A DNA stretch of 64,000 nt from Craterostigma plantagineum (taxonomy: Eukaryota; Streptophyta; Magnoliopsida; Lamiales; Linderniaceae): positions 1 through 64,000 of the forward strand of contig JAPQWV010000337.1 in assembly GCA_027422505.1 (NCBI GenBank), in the 5' to 3' direction. This document shows, in pieces, positions 11,467 through 20,462 of the stretch. Below the pieces are notes generated by a model, which was given only the letters and a program-made list of their open reading frames with translations, did not search any database and was not told the DNA's origin. The number at the start of each line of letters is the position of its first letter. The first letter of the stretch is position 1. The translations under genes and the position numbers were made by a program.

Positions 11467-13270
11467 TACGTAGGTAAATTCTATATGCATCCCATAAGAA
11501 ACTTGGCATGCATCTTGAGCTCAAAAGACAATATACCTACTTTGAAAACAATAGGGTACATTATAAACATGCATGCCTCAAATGTACTTTAAATGTTAAA
11601 TATTCGCATGCATATGAGCTGAAATGTCTAATACCCCATGATAGGTACATTTTAACTATGCATATATCTTAAAGAGCTACAAGCTTAAACATTCACGTAT
11701 GCATATAAGCTGAATCGTTAAAATACCTATTTTAAGTGTTAATAGCGAAAAACGTACATTCTAATGCATTTTTAAAGAACAATAATTCTTTAGTTTGCAT
11801 CTGATCTTAAAATAGATAAATACGTTCACGCTTATCTAATTGGGAGAGAACATACATGTTTAAACGTGCATGCATTGAGGGGGAGTATCACTCCATATTT
11901 ATGAGGGAAGAGTACATTTTTAGGGGGAGTAAATCTTAGGTGCACGATTTGAGGGGGAGAAACTTACTGTAACCCATATACATATACCTATATATATATA
12001 CCTATATCCATTACTATTACGATACTACTTATCTACTACTATTACGATAATATATATATAAAAAAAAGAAAGAAAAGCAAAAAAAAAAAAAAAACCCCTC
12101 TCAAATGTTTCATCTCCCAAGACGGACTTCACTTGAAAACTCGGCCCTCAGGAGTTCGAGAATTACAAAAGGCGTGACATCCATACACAAACACGAAAAC
12201 GATCTCAACCGCCCTGCTCCGACTTGCTGAAAAAGCAGCACTCACAAAATTGACGGACGCATGGATTCTAGGTTCCCATGGTTCAGTCAGACCAAACTGA
12301 ACCTAACCCCGGAACATAGCCGAGTGTTAGTGAAGAATTCAAGTCCATAAGCCACATCCCTATTTGGCATTTCTTGATAAGACCAAAGAGCGGAAGATAC
12401 AAAATTCCCTGAGCTCACAAATTACTCGGACCATCCCATATAGGTGCAGGAGTTGATTTCTATCAGCTCCTGGGTAGAAGTCGCCTCATTTGGTCCAATG
12501 GCGCATGCACAACCGAGCCTTACCCACTCATCGATCTCCCTAAAGACCGATGTTTCATCAAATCACGGGGAGCCACGCATGCTATCACCGCTTCACATGG
12601 AAGCGGGAGATATTGAATTAAGTGGTAGTTAGCCCCACACCACTGAACTTCCTTGAACACATCGAGTCTAGGTGTCCTCACTACGTAAATGTTTTATAAT
12701 TTTTAGGACACATACACTTTTTCTTATCTGGACTTTGTGACCAGATCAGAACTTCCATAGACACATCCTCTTAGATGTGATTCCATGATTGGAAGGAAGT
12801 CCTACCGTGGCAACATCAAAACAACAACGGCATCAGGCCATCGTCTGCGAGCTACGCTCCTAGATCGATGCTAACGGAACGCCTATGTGGCTCCGGTTCT
12901 AAGCCATGTGCTTACAGGCCGCGTCTCAGAGTTTAACTCTGAACTCGTGTCGATGGATTGCCTTAGTGGCTCTGTCTAGTTATTACCCACACCGACCTGT
13001 CGTTTGTTTATTACTTCGACTCCTATACAAGCATGCCGATCTCGTTAACACGAATCGCCATGAGGGGGAGAAGGGGATACGTATAAAAAACAGGTCGGAC
13101 CACCCACCAACATCCGCCGCGCGTACCACTATGAAGCCGGGCTCCCCTGCACTCAAACGTCAATTTGAAGGAGCCTTGGCACATTCTATAACACATCCCA
13201 CGCTCACCATCTAATTCCGCCGTGCTTACTACGATGAAGCCGAACTCCACTGGAACCTACAATGCCACAT
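11467..13270 (+). other. Internal region of D without a recognised gene
   Basis: No ORF resembling a retrotransposon domain. The part 11877-11965 has three GGGGGAG tracts (..gaggggGAGTATC, ..gggggagtaaatc, ..gagggggagaaac), and others follow at about 13062 and 13607. The part 11980-12090 is AT/A-rich. Short ORFs here have no recognisable motif. Confidence 0.6.
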
Positions 13271-13693
13271 CCCAAAGGAGCTTTGGCATATGCTAAAAGA
13301 CACCCCACGCATACCTTCTTCTGGAGCCAGACAAGCTTCCTCGAGGCCGAACCAGACAACTTCCTTCGAGGAAGACGAATCTGGCACTGAGAAGAAGAAG
13401 ATTGAAGAAGACTTGACGACTTCAAAATACGAAAAAGACAAGGACAAGATGCAAACAAAATTTTAAAGATCTGCGACATCATCAAGAAACGAATATCGGG
13501 GCGTGGATCACAGCATACATCTGATCTACAACGTATAGCGTTAAGACAAGAGAGTTCTAGCTGAAAGTGCATTCAAATCCTCCACAAGAGAGGAGACAGC
13601 CTTTGCAGGGGGAGCAAGGGGAGATGTTAGGACTCGAGAAACTCTCCATGTGCCCAACAAAGATAACTCGCTTTGAATTGAAGATTGAACACT

Positions 13694-13704
13694 AAGGGGG
13701 AGAT
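13694..13704 (+). other. Polypurine tract of D
   Basis: AAGGGGGAGAT directly before the 3' LTR. Confidence 0.85.
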
Positions 13705-14038
13705 TGTTAGGAATATTTTATAGTGTTCAATTTCAATGTGTTTATCTTAGTTGGTTTGTATTTAATTAACTTGGGCTAGTTTGTAATATTCTAGTTCTTA
13801 GTTACTAGGGGTATAATATACCAACTAATGTGGTATATATACCCCCAAACCCTAATTCATTAGGGTGTGTGTTTTTGGTGTAGTATGTGTGAGTGCGTGT
13901 GTGTTGAATAGTAAGAAAATTATTTTGACAGCTTTCACCTTCGTTCACAAACACACCCCACGTCTAAGCTTCAAATCTTTCATTATTAGCGTGGCAAATC
14001 GTCCTAGATTAGTATTGTTGGATTAAAAGGGACCAACA
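13705..14038 (+). repeat. 3' LTR of D
   Basis: 334-bp LTR matching 8036-8368; followed by the second copy of the taagt duplication. Confidence 0.93.
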
Positions 14039-14043
14039 TAAGT

Positions 14044-15150
14044 TCCTCGCTGATTGCTATGAGTCGGGGCTCCATCACGAACGGGGTAACTAACCAGACG
14101 GGGGTCACAAAGACGCTCCGTCGTCACAACATCGAAACATGTGTCCGATGTGCCGCCTGTTTGCACAGGTCAGAAAGAACCGGAGAGCCACAAAGGCTTT
14201 CCGTTCTCACGGACATGAGACAAGCTCGTATCCGTGGCCTATCGACAGTTGTGGTGAGGATGGCTGTCGTGGGTCTTCCGCTCTCGGTCACAAGGACGTC
14301 ATCAAGCGTTCGTGCAAGTTCACGAAGAACCTACGGTGCGTAAAGAGCGTTTGTGTCCTAGAAAGTGGAAAATTTCGGTGGGTGAGGACACTAGACTCTA
14401 TGTGAGTGGAAGAGGTGCAGTGAGAGGCGGGGCACTACATGTTCAACATCAACCGTCTCCAAGTGGGGCGGTGATGGCTAACGTGGTTCCTCTTGTGCGA
14501 ATGAAATAGCTATCTGCGAAAGTATAGCTGAGTGGTTGGGGGGTTAATTGCGCGGTTGGACCAGATGCCGCGACTTCTACTCGGGAAACGAACGAGTCGT
14601 CTCCTGTACCTATGGGCGAGGTCCGGGTTATGGTGAGATATGATAGAAGAGTGCGATCATCTCGTCGTTGGTTCGCAGCTCCTGCAAGCGACTTACGTCA
14701 TCCTTCCGAGATCGTTGATTGGATCTTTGCGTGGAGAAGGATGTCGCGCGACCTAGACCTAGACTAGAGAGGCTAGGGTAGGCTCGTTCCTGGGTTAGGA
14801 TCAGGGGGGTTTCACTGATCCATGGGAACTATGGTGGCGTGGCGTGATCGCGTTGAAAGGCGACCACGAGTGATGTCGACGAGGGTGGCCCAAAACTGTT
14901 GATCAGACACTTCTGAGACTCATCAGGTGGTGGTGGTGAGGGCGTAAAGAGGATCACGGTGGCTTAGGACGTCTCCATGTAGCGCACCATGGTGGAATAG
15001 ATGGCAGTGGGTGGACGGTGGAGTCTGGTACAAGAGATCCACATCGCCTAAGCATCAAGATTGGATGGCGCGCCCACTGATGGTTGGTTGAACTTTTGTC
15101 AACCCTTCTTTGTAGGTCCGGGTTCTGCACGGATTTGTACAGAAGTCATG
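14044..15150 (-). other. Internal region of E, no recognisable gene
   Basis: GC-rich compared with its surroundings. Short ORFs occur on both strands without known motifs. In E it lies between the pseudoknot-like array and the conserved 3' region. Confidence 0.5.
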
Positions 15151-15153
15151 ATG

Positions 15154-15339
15154 GTTGCTCGCTTCTCTGACATCCCTTCTTGCACGTGGAGCAACCCGTG
15201 TAACGTGCATGATGGGGTTGGTTGCTCGCAGTGCATACCGGTCATGAATGTGGAGCAACCCATGTACCATTCATGCCGGGGGTGGTTGCTCACGTCGTGT
15301 ACCAGTCATGTATGTGGAGCAACCCGGGTACCATACATG
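15154..15339 (-). repeat. Three interlocked inverted-repeat units, 64-nt period, in E
   Basis: Plus-strand arms, unit 1: gttgctc 15285-15291, catgtatg 15307-15314, gagcaac 15317-15323, catacatg 15332-15339. Unit 2: gttgctc 15221-15227, catgaatg 15243-15250, gagcaac 15253-15259, cattcatg 15268-15275. Unit 3: gttgctc 15154-15160, cttgcacg 15179-15186, gagcaac 15189-15195, cgtgcatg 15204-15211 (one mismatch). In sense, order is A-B-A'-B'. The A stem differs in each unit with matching changes in its partner; the gap B-A' is always 2 nt; the gap A'-B' is 15, 15 and 18 nt. This is strong evidence for a selected structure. Confidence 0.85.
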
Positions 15340-15359
15340 CTGGGTGAGTGAAATTGGCA

Positions 15360-15984
15360 TTTGGAAATTCCGCTCTGAAAAGTTTGGGGGTGACCTAAAC
15401 TTTTTCTATAATGTGCCAATACCATCCTAGGTCGATCGTTGGGTACGGTGATCGTTGCCGCGTTTTGGATTTGCCTTCAAAATTTCACAAAAGAAAACGT
15501 CGTCTATACCGAAAATTTGGCCCAGAAAAATTTATTTCGGAATTTTTTTTTATTTTAAATCTATCTAATGATATAAAAAATTTTCAACCAAATATATATA
15601 TATATATATATATATTAAACTTATTTAATCCGAAGGGGGGACCATAAATTTTTGGTGGTAAAAAACGTTTAAGTGTATTTTTAAAGAGTGATTTTGCAAG
15701 ATCCGAAGCCAAAAATCGGTTTGTATCAAGTTTAAAGGTCGGGGTGCAAATTTCTCGGGGGTGCGAAAATGAATTGTGCAAATGTGCGAAAAATGTTGTC
15801 CCGAGAAATTTCGTTGAGAGAGTGAGTCGCGAAAACTTTGAAGTTCCGAAAAATTTCTCAGTTTGTAAAAAAATTCTCAGTTTTTAAAAGTTTTTCAGGT
15901 TGAAAAATTCGCGGGTTGAGGAAAAAGCAGCTGTGTGAGAGAGACCGCGAAAAAATCATGAATTGTGAACTGAGAAAGTTTCGC
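15360..15984 (-). other. AT-rich leader part of E
   Basis: Contains a (TA)n run near 15595-15614 and no coding potential. In D the corresponding place holds the 402-aa ORF, which is missing here. Confidence 0.5.
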
Positions 15985-16742
15985 AACTGAAAAATTTCTC
16001 GGATAGAAATTTCTCAGCCTGGAAAAGAAAATTTCTCGGTTTTGAAAAATTTCTTAGTTTTGCAAAATTTCTCGGATTTGAAAAATTTCTCAGTTTTGCA
16101 AAATTTCTCGGATTTGAAAAAATTTCTCAGTTTTAGCAAAATTTCTCGGGCAGTGAAAGTTTCTCGGCCAGCGAAATTTTCTCAGGCAAACTTTCTCGGC
16201 TAAGAAATTCTCGGCCTAAAAAAAAAAATTTCTCGGCTAAGAATTTTCTCGGGTATGAAAATTTCTCGGGCAGTGAAAGTTTCTCGGCCAGCGAAATTTT
16301 CTCAGGCAAACTTTCTCGGCTAAGAATTTTCTCGGGTATGAAAATTTCTCGGGCAGTGAAAGTTTCTCGGCCAGCGAAATTTTCTCAGGCAAACTTTCTC
16401 GGCTAAGAAATTCTCGGCCTAAAAAAATTTCTCGGCTAGAATTTTCTCGGGTATGAAAGTTTCTCGGGCAGTGAAAGTATCTCGGTTTCGAAATTTCTCA
16501 GCCTGAGAAAAAAAAAATTTCTCGGCTACGAAATTTCTCGGCCAAGAGCAGTGAAAAATTTCTCGGTTTCGAAATTTCTCAGCCTGAGAAAAAATTTCTC
16601 GGCTACGAAATTTCTCGGCCAAGAGCAGTGAAAAATTTCTCGGTTTTGAAATTTCTCAGCTTGAGAAAAAAAATTTCTCGGCTATGAAATTTCTCAGCCT
16701 GAGAAAAAAAAATTTCTCGGCTATGAAATTTCTCGGCCAAGA
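15985..16742 (-). repeat. Minisatellite of AATTTCTCGG units in the E leader
   Basis: Dozens of nnATTTCTCGGnn words form higher-order repeats. A unit with gggcagtgaaagtttctcgg recurs at about 16148, 16268 and 16351. A longer unit with 'gaaatttctcagcctgag' recurs at about 16490, 16570, 16648 and 16686. ORFs read across it are low-complexity artefacts. Confidence 0.85.
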
Positions 16743-16983
16743 ACAGTGTACGCACGACTTATACCAGAAAAATCAACTCGTTTTCGCTCAAATCTCACTC
16801 AAAATCGACGAAACTTGTTCCAAAACTTCAGAAAAACATTCCTAAACACATAATCAACCTTTGGGATGTTTTAAAACAACAAATCGAGGTCGAAATCGCC
16901 CAAAACTGAAAGTGACGAAAATTATTTTTCAAGCAATTTTTCACTCTAATCTTGCTCAAAACACGCAAATCTGGTCGCCTTGG

Positions 16984-16995
16984 GCTCTGATACCA
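16984..16995 (-). other. PBS of E (Met-tRNA type)
   Basis: Plus strand gctctgatacca, i.e. TGGTATCAGAGC on the minus strand, two bases from the 5' LTR. Confidence 0.9.
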
Positions 16996-16997
16996 CT

Positions 16998-17332
16998 TGT
17001 TGGTCCCTATTACACCAAACAATCTAACCTAGGATAGATTAACCACACAAATAATCTTGAAATCAAAGCAAATGGTGTGGGGTGCTTGAAAGGATAAGAT
17101 GGAGGCTCAAAAAATTTTCTCTCTAGAATAGAAACACTCACAAGCACACACACTATGTGCTAGGGTTTTCCTATTTATACCACAAGTTGGTATATAATAG
17201 GTGGGCCTCTTGTGAAGGCCCATTACATGAATAACTAAGAACTAACCCAACTAAGAACTAGCCCAAAGTTTAATAAAGCAAATCAACAAAGATAATACAA
17301 TGAAATTGAACACTACAAAATATTTCCTAACA
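16998..17332 (-). repeat. 5' LTR of E
   Basis: 335 bp, matching 6885-7219; TATA box at 17172-17179 (minus strand). Followed on the right by tcaag 17333-17337. Confidence 0.92.
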
Positions 17333-19110
17333 TCAAGGTTTTAGGGTTTTCTACCCATGATAGCCTTCAAACTCTTATGATAAGATCATATATCGGTCTG
17401 TATATATTAAAACATACTAAGCACATTTAAGTTAATTAAAAATGAAAACTTTCTACATACCTCTGTCCGATTTCTTGTCTTGTTCAAGTCTTTTGGCTGT
17501 TGAATTCCTTTACTTGGCCTTCGCTTGTTCAAACTTAAAACTTCGTTCTTGTTGAGTTTATCCTCCTTTCTTTGTTTCTTTCTCGGTTCTTTCTACCCTT
17601 AGTTTACAGGGTTTTGTCTAATAAGAGGTTTTATTCACTTATTCGTTTAGATATACATGAGAGGGTTGAGACTCGAGCTTGATTAGATGTCAAGCTGGTG
17701 ACGAGTTTTCCCCAAGGCTTAAGCAACGAATTTATCACAATTTATCTAAAAATCTAGACCATATAAAGAATTTAAATGAAGCCCAACTTAATTTATTTTA
17801 CCGTTATTAATTTTGATTAAATCCTTTATCAAGTTTCGAAAATAATTCGAAACTAACATAGCTTATATTTTTGCTCCAAGCTTTTAATTCCGTACCAATA
17901 TTCCTAGTTAACAAAATTTACATAACTAATTACATCAAAATCCCGTATTAGTTTTACGGATATTACATAAATGGGTTAGCATGAATATATTCGTTAATCT
18001 AGGGTTTTCACCATCTGTCGTACACTCAAATTCTCTATGCTTCATTAATTTCCTGGAATTAACATAGCTTGACAACCCTAAGTTACAAAATTTAAACAAT
18101 TAATAAATAATCAGCTTACCCAACTCGAACCTCCACTTGTCTTTGAATTTTGTTATTGTTTCTCTCGTTCACTATTCACGTTGATTCATGCGATTTCTTA
18201 TGACGGTTTTCTTTATCTTTTAGTTCCTTACCTGAACTCTTCTTCAAAGTTACTTTAGTTTAGTTGATAAGTATTATGCTTGGATAATTGTGCTTGAGTT
18301 GACCACTGGGTGACTAAGCAATTTATTTTTACATCTTAGGTTAAGGAAGCCTTAGGTGTCATCTACTTATTCATTCTATATATAAGTCATCATTAATCAA
18401 GTTTGTGTACCGATTGAATTTTCATGTTTCATGTAGCAATCGATCAATTGTTAATTCTATTTATTTATTTTACATGGGATTCGCCCGATTGGGTATCCCA
18501 TATCAAAGCCCATCATTACTCGATCCTAATTATTCAATTCAACTTACATGTATGGAATCGATCGATTCTCATTCCCTTTAATTCAGCGAATATTACCACT
18601 CACATAAATTGCATCGACCGAATTCCTATCCTTCATGTATCAATCGGTCGATTCTACACTTTAGCTCTTATATATTTGGGAAATCGGCCGACTCTAGTAC
18701 ATTTTGATGTTGAAATTGATTAATGCTAATTCTTTTCTACCTTGTATTCGCCGAGCTATCTATATTGTCTACATGAATGATATTTAAATTTCTTCTAAGC
18801 CCTTATCATGTCATATAAGTCATATATCATGTAAAGTGCCTAGCCTATATTGTATGTAATCATATAGGCACAAATAATATCGTAGAACATGTAACATACA
18901 CATATCATGTGCACGTAATTCACATAACACACAAGTCATGTAAATCACACAAAATATTAGTTCATTTGTTCACAAAATAATTTGTGTGCTACAACTGATT
19001 CTCCTCTAGTCTTAACTTCTTTATTTATTTAATCGAATAAAGTCTCAATTTAACTACATTCACCGCTAGTTATACTGCAAATTCTGTGATTAGATTTTAC
19101 GGGTATTACA

Positions 19111-19783
19111 CGTAGGTAGCCCCCTGAAGTCCAGCCATACACATGTCTCGATAGAGTTCTGGCTTTAAGCCTTCCAGAAAGCTTTCTACTTTCAGTGCGT
19201 CCGTACTCACCATGTGAGTTGCGAATCTCGACAACTGCTCAAATTTTCTGTGTACTCCGCCATTGTCATTTGTGCCCTACCGCAGATTAAGGAATTCGTT
19301 CATTCGCTGGGCTATAACCGGCACAATGAATTATTTGCTCCGAAAAAGCTCATTGAATCGTTCCCAACTCATAGTAATTGGGTCTTCGAAAGCTAAAATT
19401 GTATCCCACCAGTGGCCTGCACTTCCTCTCAGCAAGAAGGCAGCGCACAAGACTTTTTCTTCTTCAGGGATCCTACTGTACTGGAACATGCTTTCCAGTG
19501 TTCGAAGCCAGTCTTCGGCTGACGTAGGGTCAACAGCATATTCAAATATAGGGGGTTAAGTTTGCGAAATCTTTCCCCCAATCTCAACTCTCTCTGCTTG
19601 AGAAAGTCCACCACTTGATTGTCCGTCTGTATTACGTTGTTGCATTAGTTCCTGAATCTGAGCGGATTGCTGGAGAACGAGATCCGTGAGTTGTGGAATT
19701 GCCGTATCTCTATTATCAGTAGCAGTTGCGGGTTGCTTGCCCTTATCCGCACCTCCGCTACTTTTGTCTCTTGTTCTACCCAT
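19111..19783 (-). pseudogene. Gypsy element C: N-terminal gag
   Basis: Minus-strand gag from ATG at 19783 (MGRTRDKSSGG). A region rich in Q (SAQIQELMQQRN) follows, then the retrotransposon gag fold (RKLNP.., then EDWL..ESMFQYSRIPE.. and LLRGSAGHWWDTI), read in more than one frame. Frameshifts lie near 19560 and 19500, so the protein is not made intact. It runs into ELYRDM..AGLQGATY at 19111, where LTR F is inserted, and continues at 2417. Compared with element B gag (40790-42547) the order and length are normal. Confidence 0.85.
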
Positions 19784-19893
19784 TTTTCTTTCATACGCAT
19801 AACGGAATTCATAAAAATATAAAACTCACTAGCAAGGCCGCTTCCGTGCTTGAGTGTGTGTACATGGATAGTCTACAGAACCTATATCCGAAA

Positions 19894-19905
19894 GTTCTGA
19901 TACCA
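19894..19905 (-). other. PBS of C (one mismatch)
   Basis: Minus strand TGGTATCAGAAC, two bases from the LTR start at 19908. One base differs from the TGGTATCAGAGC of the other elements, consistent with age. Confidence 0.8.
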
Positions 19906-19907
19906 CC

Positions 19908-20462
19908 TGTGGCGCCCTGCCTTCTACCACTCATTTTCTTACTAACTTATGTGATTGCTATTGAAACAAAAGGAATAGAACGTGCAAAAATGCGTAAAAA
20001 ATTTTCCTTTTATATAAAGGAAATCATGATGGTACGCTACAAAATCATTTAGGACCCTAAATACATAAGTAGAGTGTGCATGCATATCATAATTCATCCT
20101 ATAGGCCCGCCGTGCAGGTCGCATCCATGTACACACTTCCACCTCAAAAGTCCTTCAGAAGCTTCAAAAGTAGGCCACTCCCTCAAAAGATCACGTACCG
20201 TTATCACGTGAACCTACAACACATGAATGCGTGGAATGAGTTTATAAAGCTCAGTAAGTGAAAATTATGCATGCAATGCACATGTCCTAATTCACATAGG
20301 CATCCGCGCCAATGCTCCCTAGACCTGATGTCTTTCTTGTATTTTCTTGTCATGTAGGGCCCTCGGCGATCTTGCGATGCACCATCATGTAGCTCAAATC
20401 CACTACGGATACATAAGTGACAATACTCACACTTGAGAGACTAACACTAGCGTGTCTTTTCA
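19908..20462 (-). repeat. 5' LTR of C, U5 side, interrupted by H
   Basis: Starts TGTGGCGCCCTGCC and follows the B LTR block by block ('gtggaatgagtttataaagctc', 'gtagggccctcggc'). Broken at 20462 by H; tttca at 20458-20462 recurs at 55367-55371 and the LTR resumes at 55372. Confidence 0.85.

Larger units (their letters stand above)
8036..14038 (+). mobile_element. Non-autonomous LTR element 'D' (complete)
   Basis: LTRs 8036-8368 and 13705-14038 (TGTTAGG..CCAACA) differ by about three substitutions and two small indels. TSD is taagt at 8031-8035 and 14039-14043. The PBS TGGTATCAGAGC follows the 5' LTR by two bases and the PPT AAGGGGGAGAT abuts the 3' LTR. The 5.3-kb interior holds one ORF (10109-11317, gag-like coiled coil) and no protease, integrase, RT or RNase H. 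D lies inside E, a member of the same family, in the opposite orientation. It is a non-autonomous derivative of a copia element; the WVPKS-type tail of the ORF and the repeated GGGGGAG tracts recall the SIRE lineage, which is an inference. Confidence 0.9.
6885..17332 (-). mobile_element. Non-autonomous LTR element 'E' (complete, D nested inside)
   Basis: LTRs at 6885-7219 and 16998-17332 (335 bp each; I see two differences), TSD tcaag at 6880-6884 and 17333-17337. On the minus strand a PBS TGGTATCAGAGC lies next to the 5' LTR and a PPT CTAAGGGGTAGAT next to the 3' LTR. The LTR has a TATA box. Without D the internal region is about 3.8 kb and holds no ORF resembling gag, protease, integrase or RT. 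It contains a repeat-rich leader (15985-16742), the interlocked-hairpin array (15154-15339), and a 3' region similar to that of D (7325-7490). It is a LARD-like non-autonomous element of the same family as D, presumably moved by a copia-type partner. Confidence 0.88.
4845..17966 (-). mobile_element. Solo gypsy LTR 'G' carrying nested E and D
   Basis: Starts TGTGGTGACCC at 4845 and ends ..ACGGATATTAC(A) at 17966/17967. The flanks are ataaa at 4840-4844 and 17967-17971, with one base shared between LTR end and TSD. Without E its length is about 2.67 kb, close to the 2.77 kb of the H LTR, to which it is related: the end resembles the reverse complement of the H LTR end, and 'caattgcccagtaggtg' near 5156 matches the H LTR near 22900. 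There is no PBS, PPT or coding sequence, hence solo. The part 5985-6680 is an array of CGCCCGATT-type words. Confidence 0.82.
2418..19110 (-). mobile_element. Solo gypsy LTR 'F' carrying nested G, E and D
   Basis: Left end TGTGGCACCCC.. at 2418, right end ..GGGTATTACA at 19110, flanked by cgtag at 2413-2417 and 19111-19115. These match the termini of the other minus-strand gypsy LTRs here (TGYGGCGCC..ATTACA). Only one LTR start and one LTR end occur and no internal PBS, PPT or coding sequence is left, so F is a solo LTR formed by LTR-LTR recombination. Own sequence is 2418-4844 plus 17972-19110, about 3.57 kb. The part 2600-3660 shares blocks with the B LTR, such as 'gtggaatgagcttataaagc' and 'tgtgttgtagtt'. 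A run of TA dinucleotides lies at 4151-4178. Confidence 0.85.

Noticed and set aside
12906..13572. Overlapping small ORFs on both strands in the D interior
   Set aside because: No recognisable motifs, ORFs on both strands, and the equivalent region of E is frameshifted.
14059..14509. Overlapping plus-strand ORFs of 65-94 codons in E
   Set aside because: They are antisense to the E transcript, GC-rich chance ORFs without motifs.
15154..15339. CRISPR-like array (regular short repeats with spacers)
   Set aside because: The arms are inverted repeats inside a plant retrotransposon, units are few, and no cas genes or prokaryotic context exist.
16419..16622. Minus-strand ORF of 67 codons with repeated FREIF..AEKF
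   Set aside because: It is the translation of the TTTCTCGG minisatellite; low complexity with no independent support.
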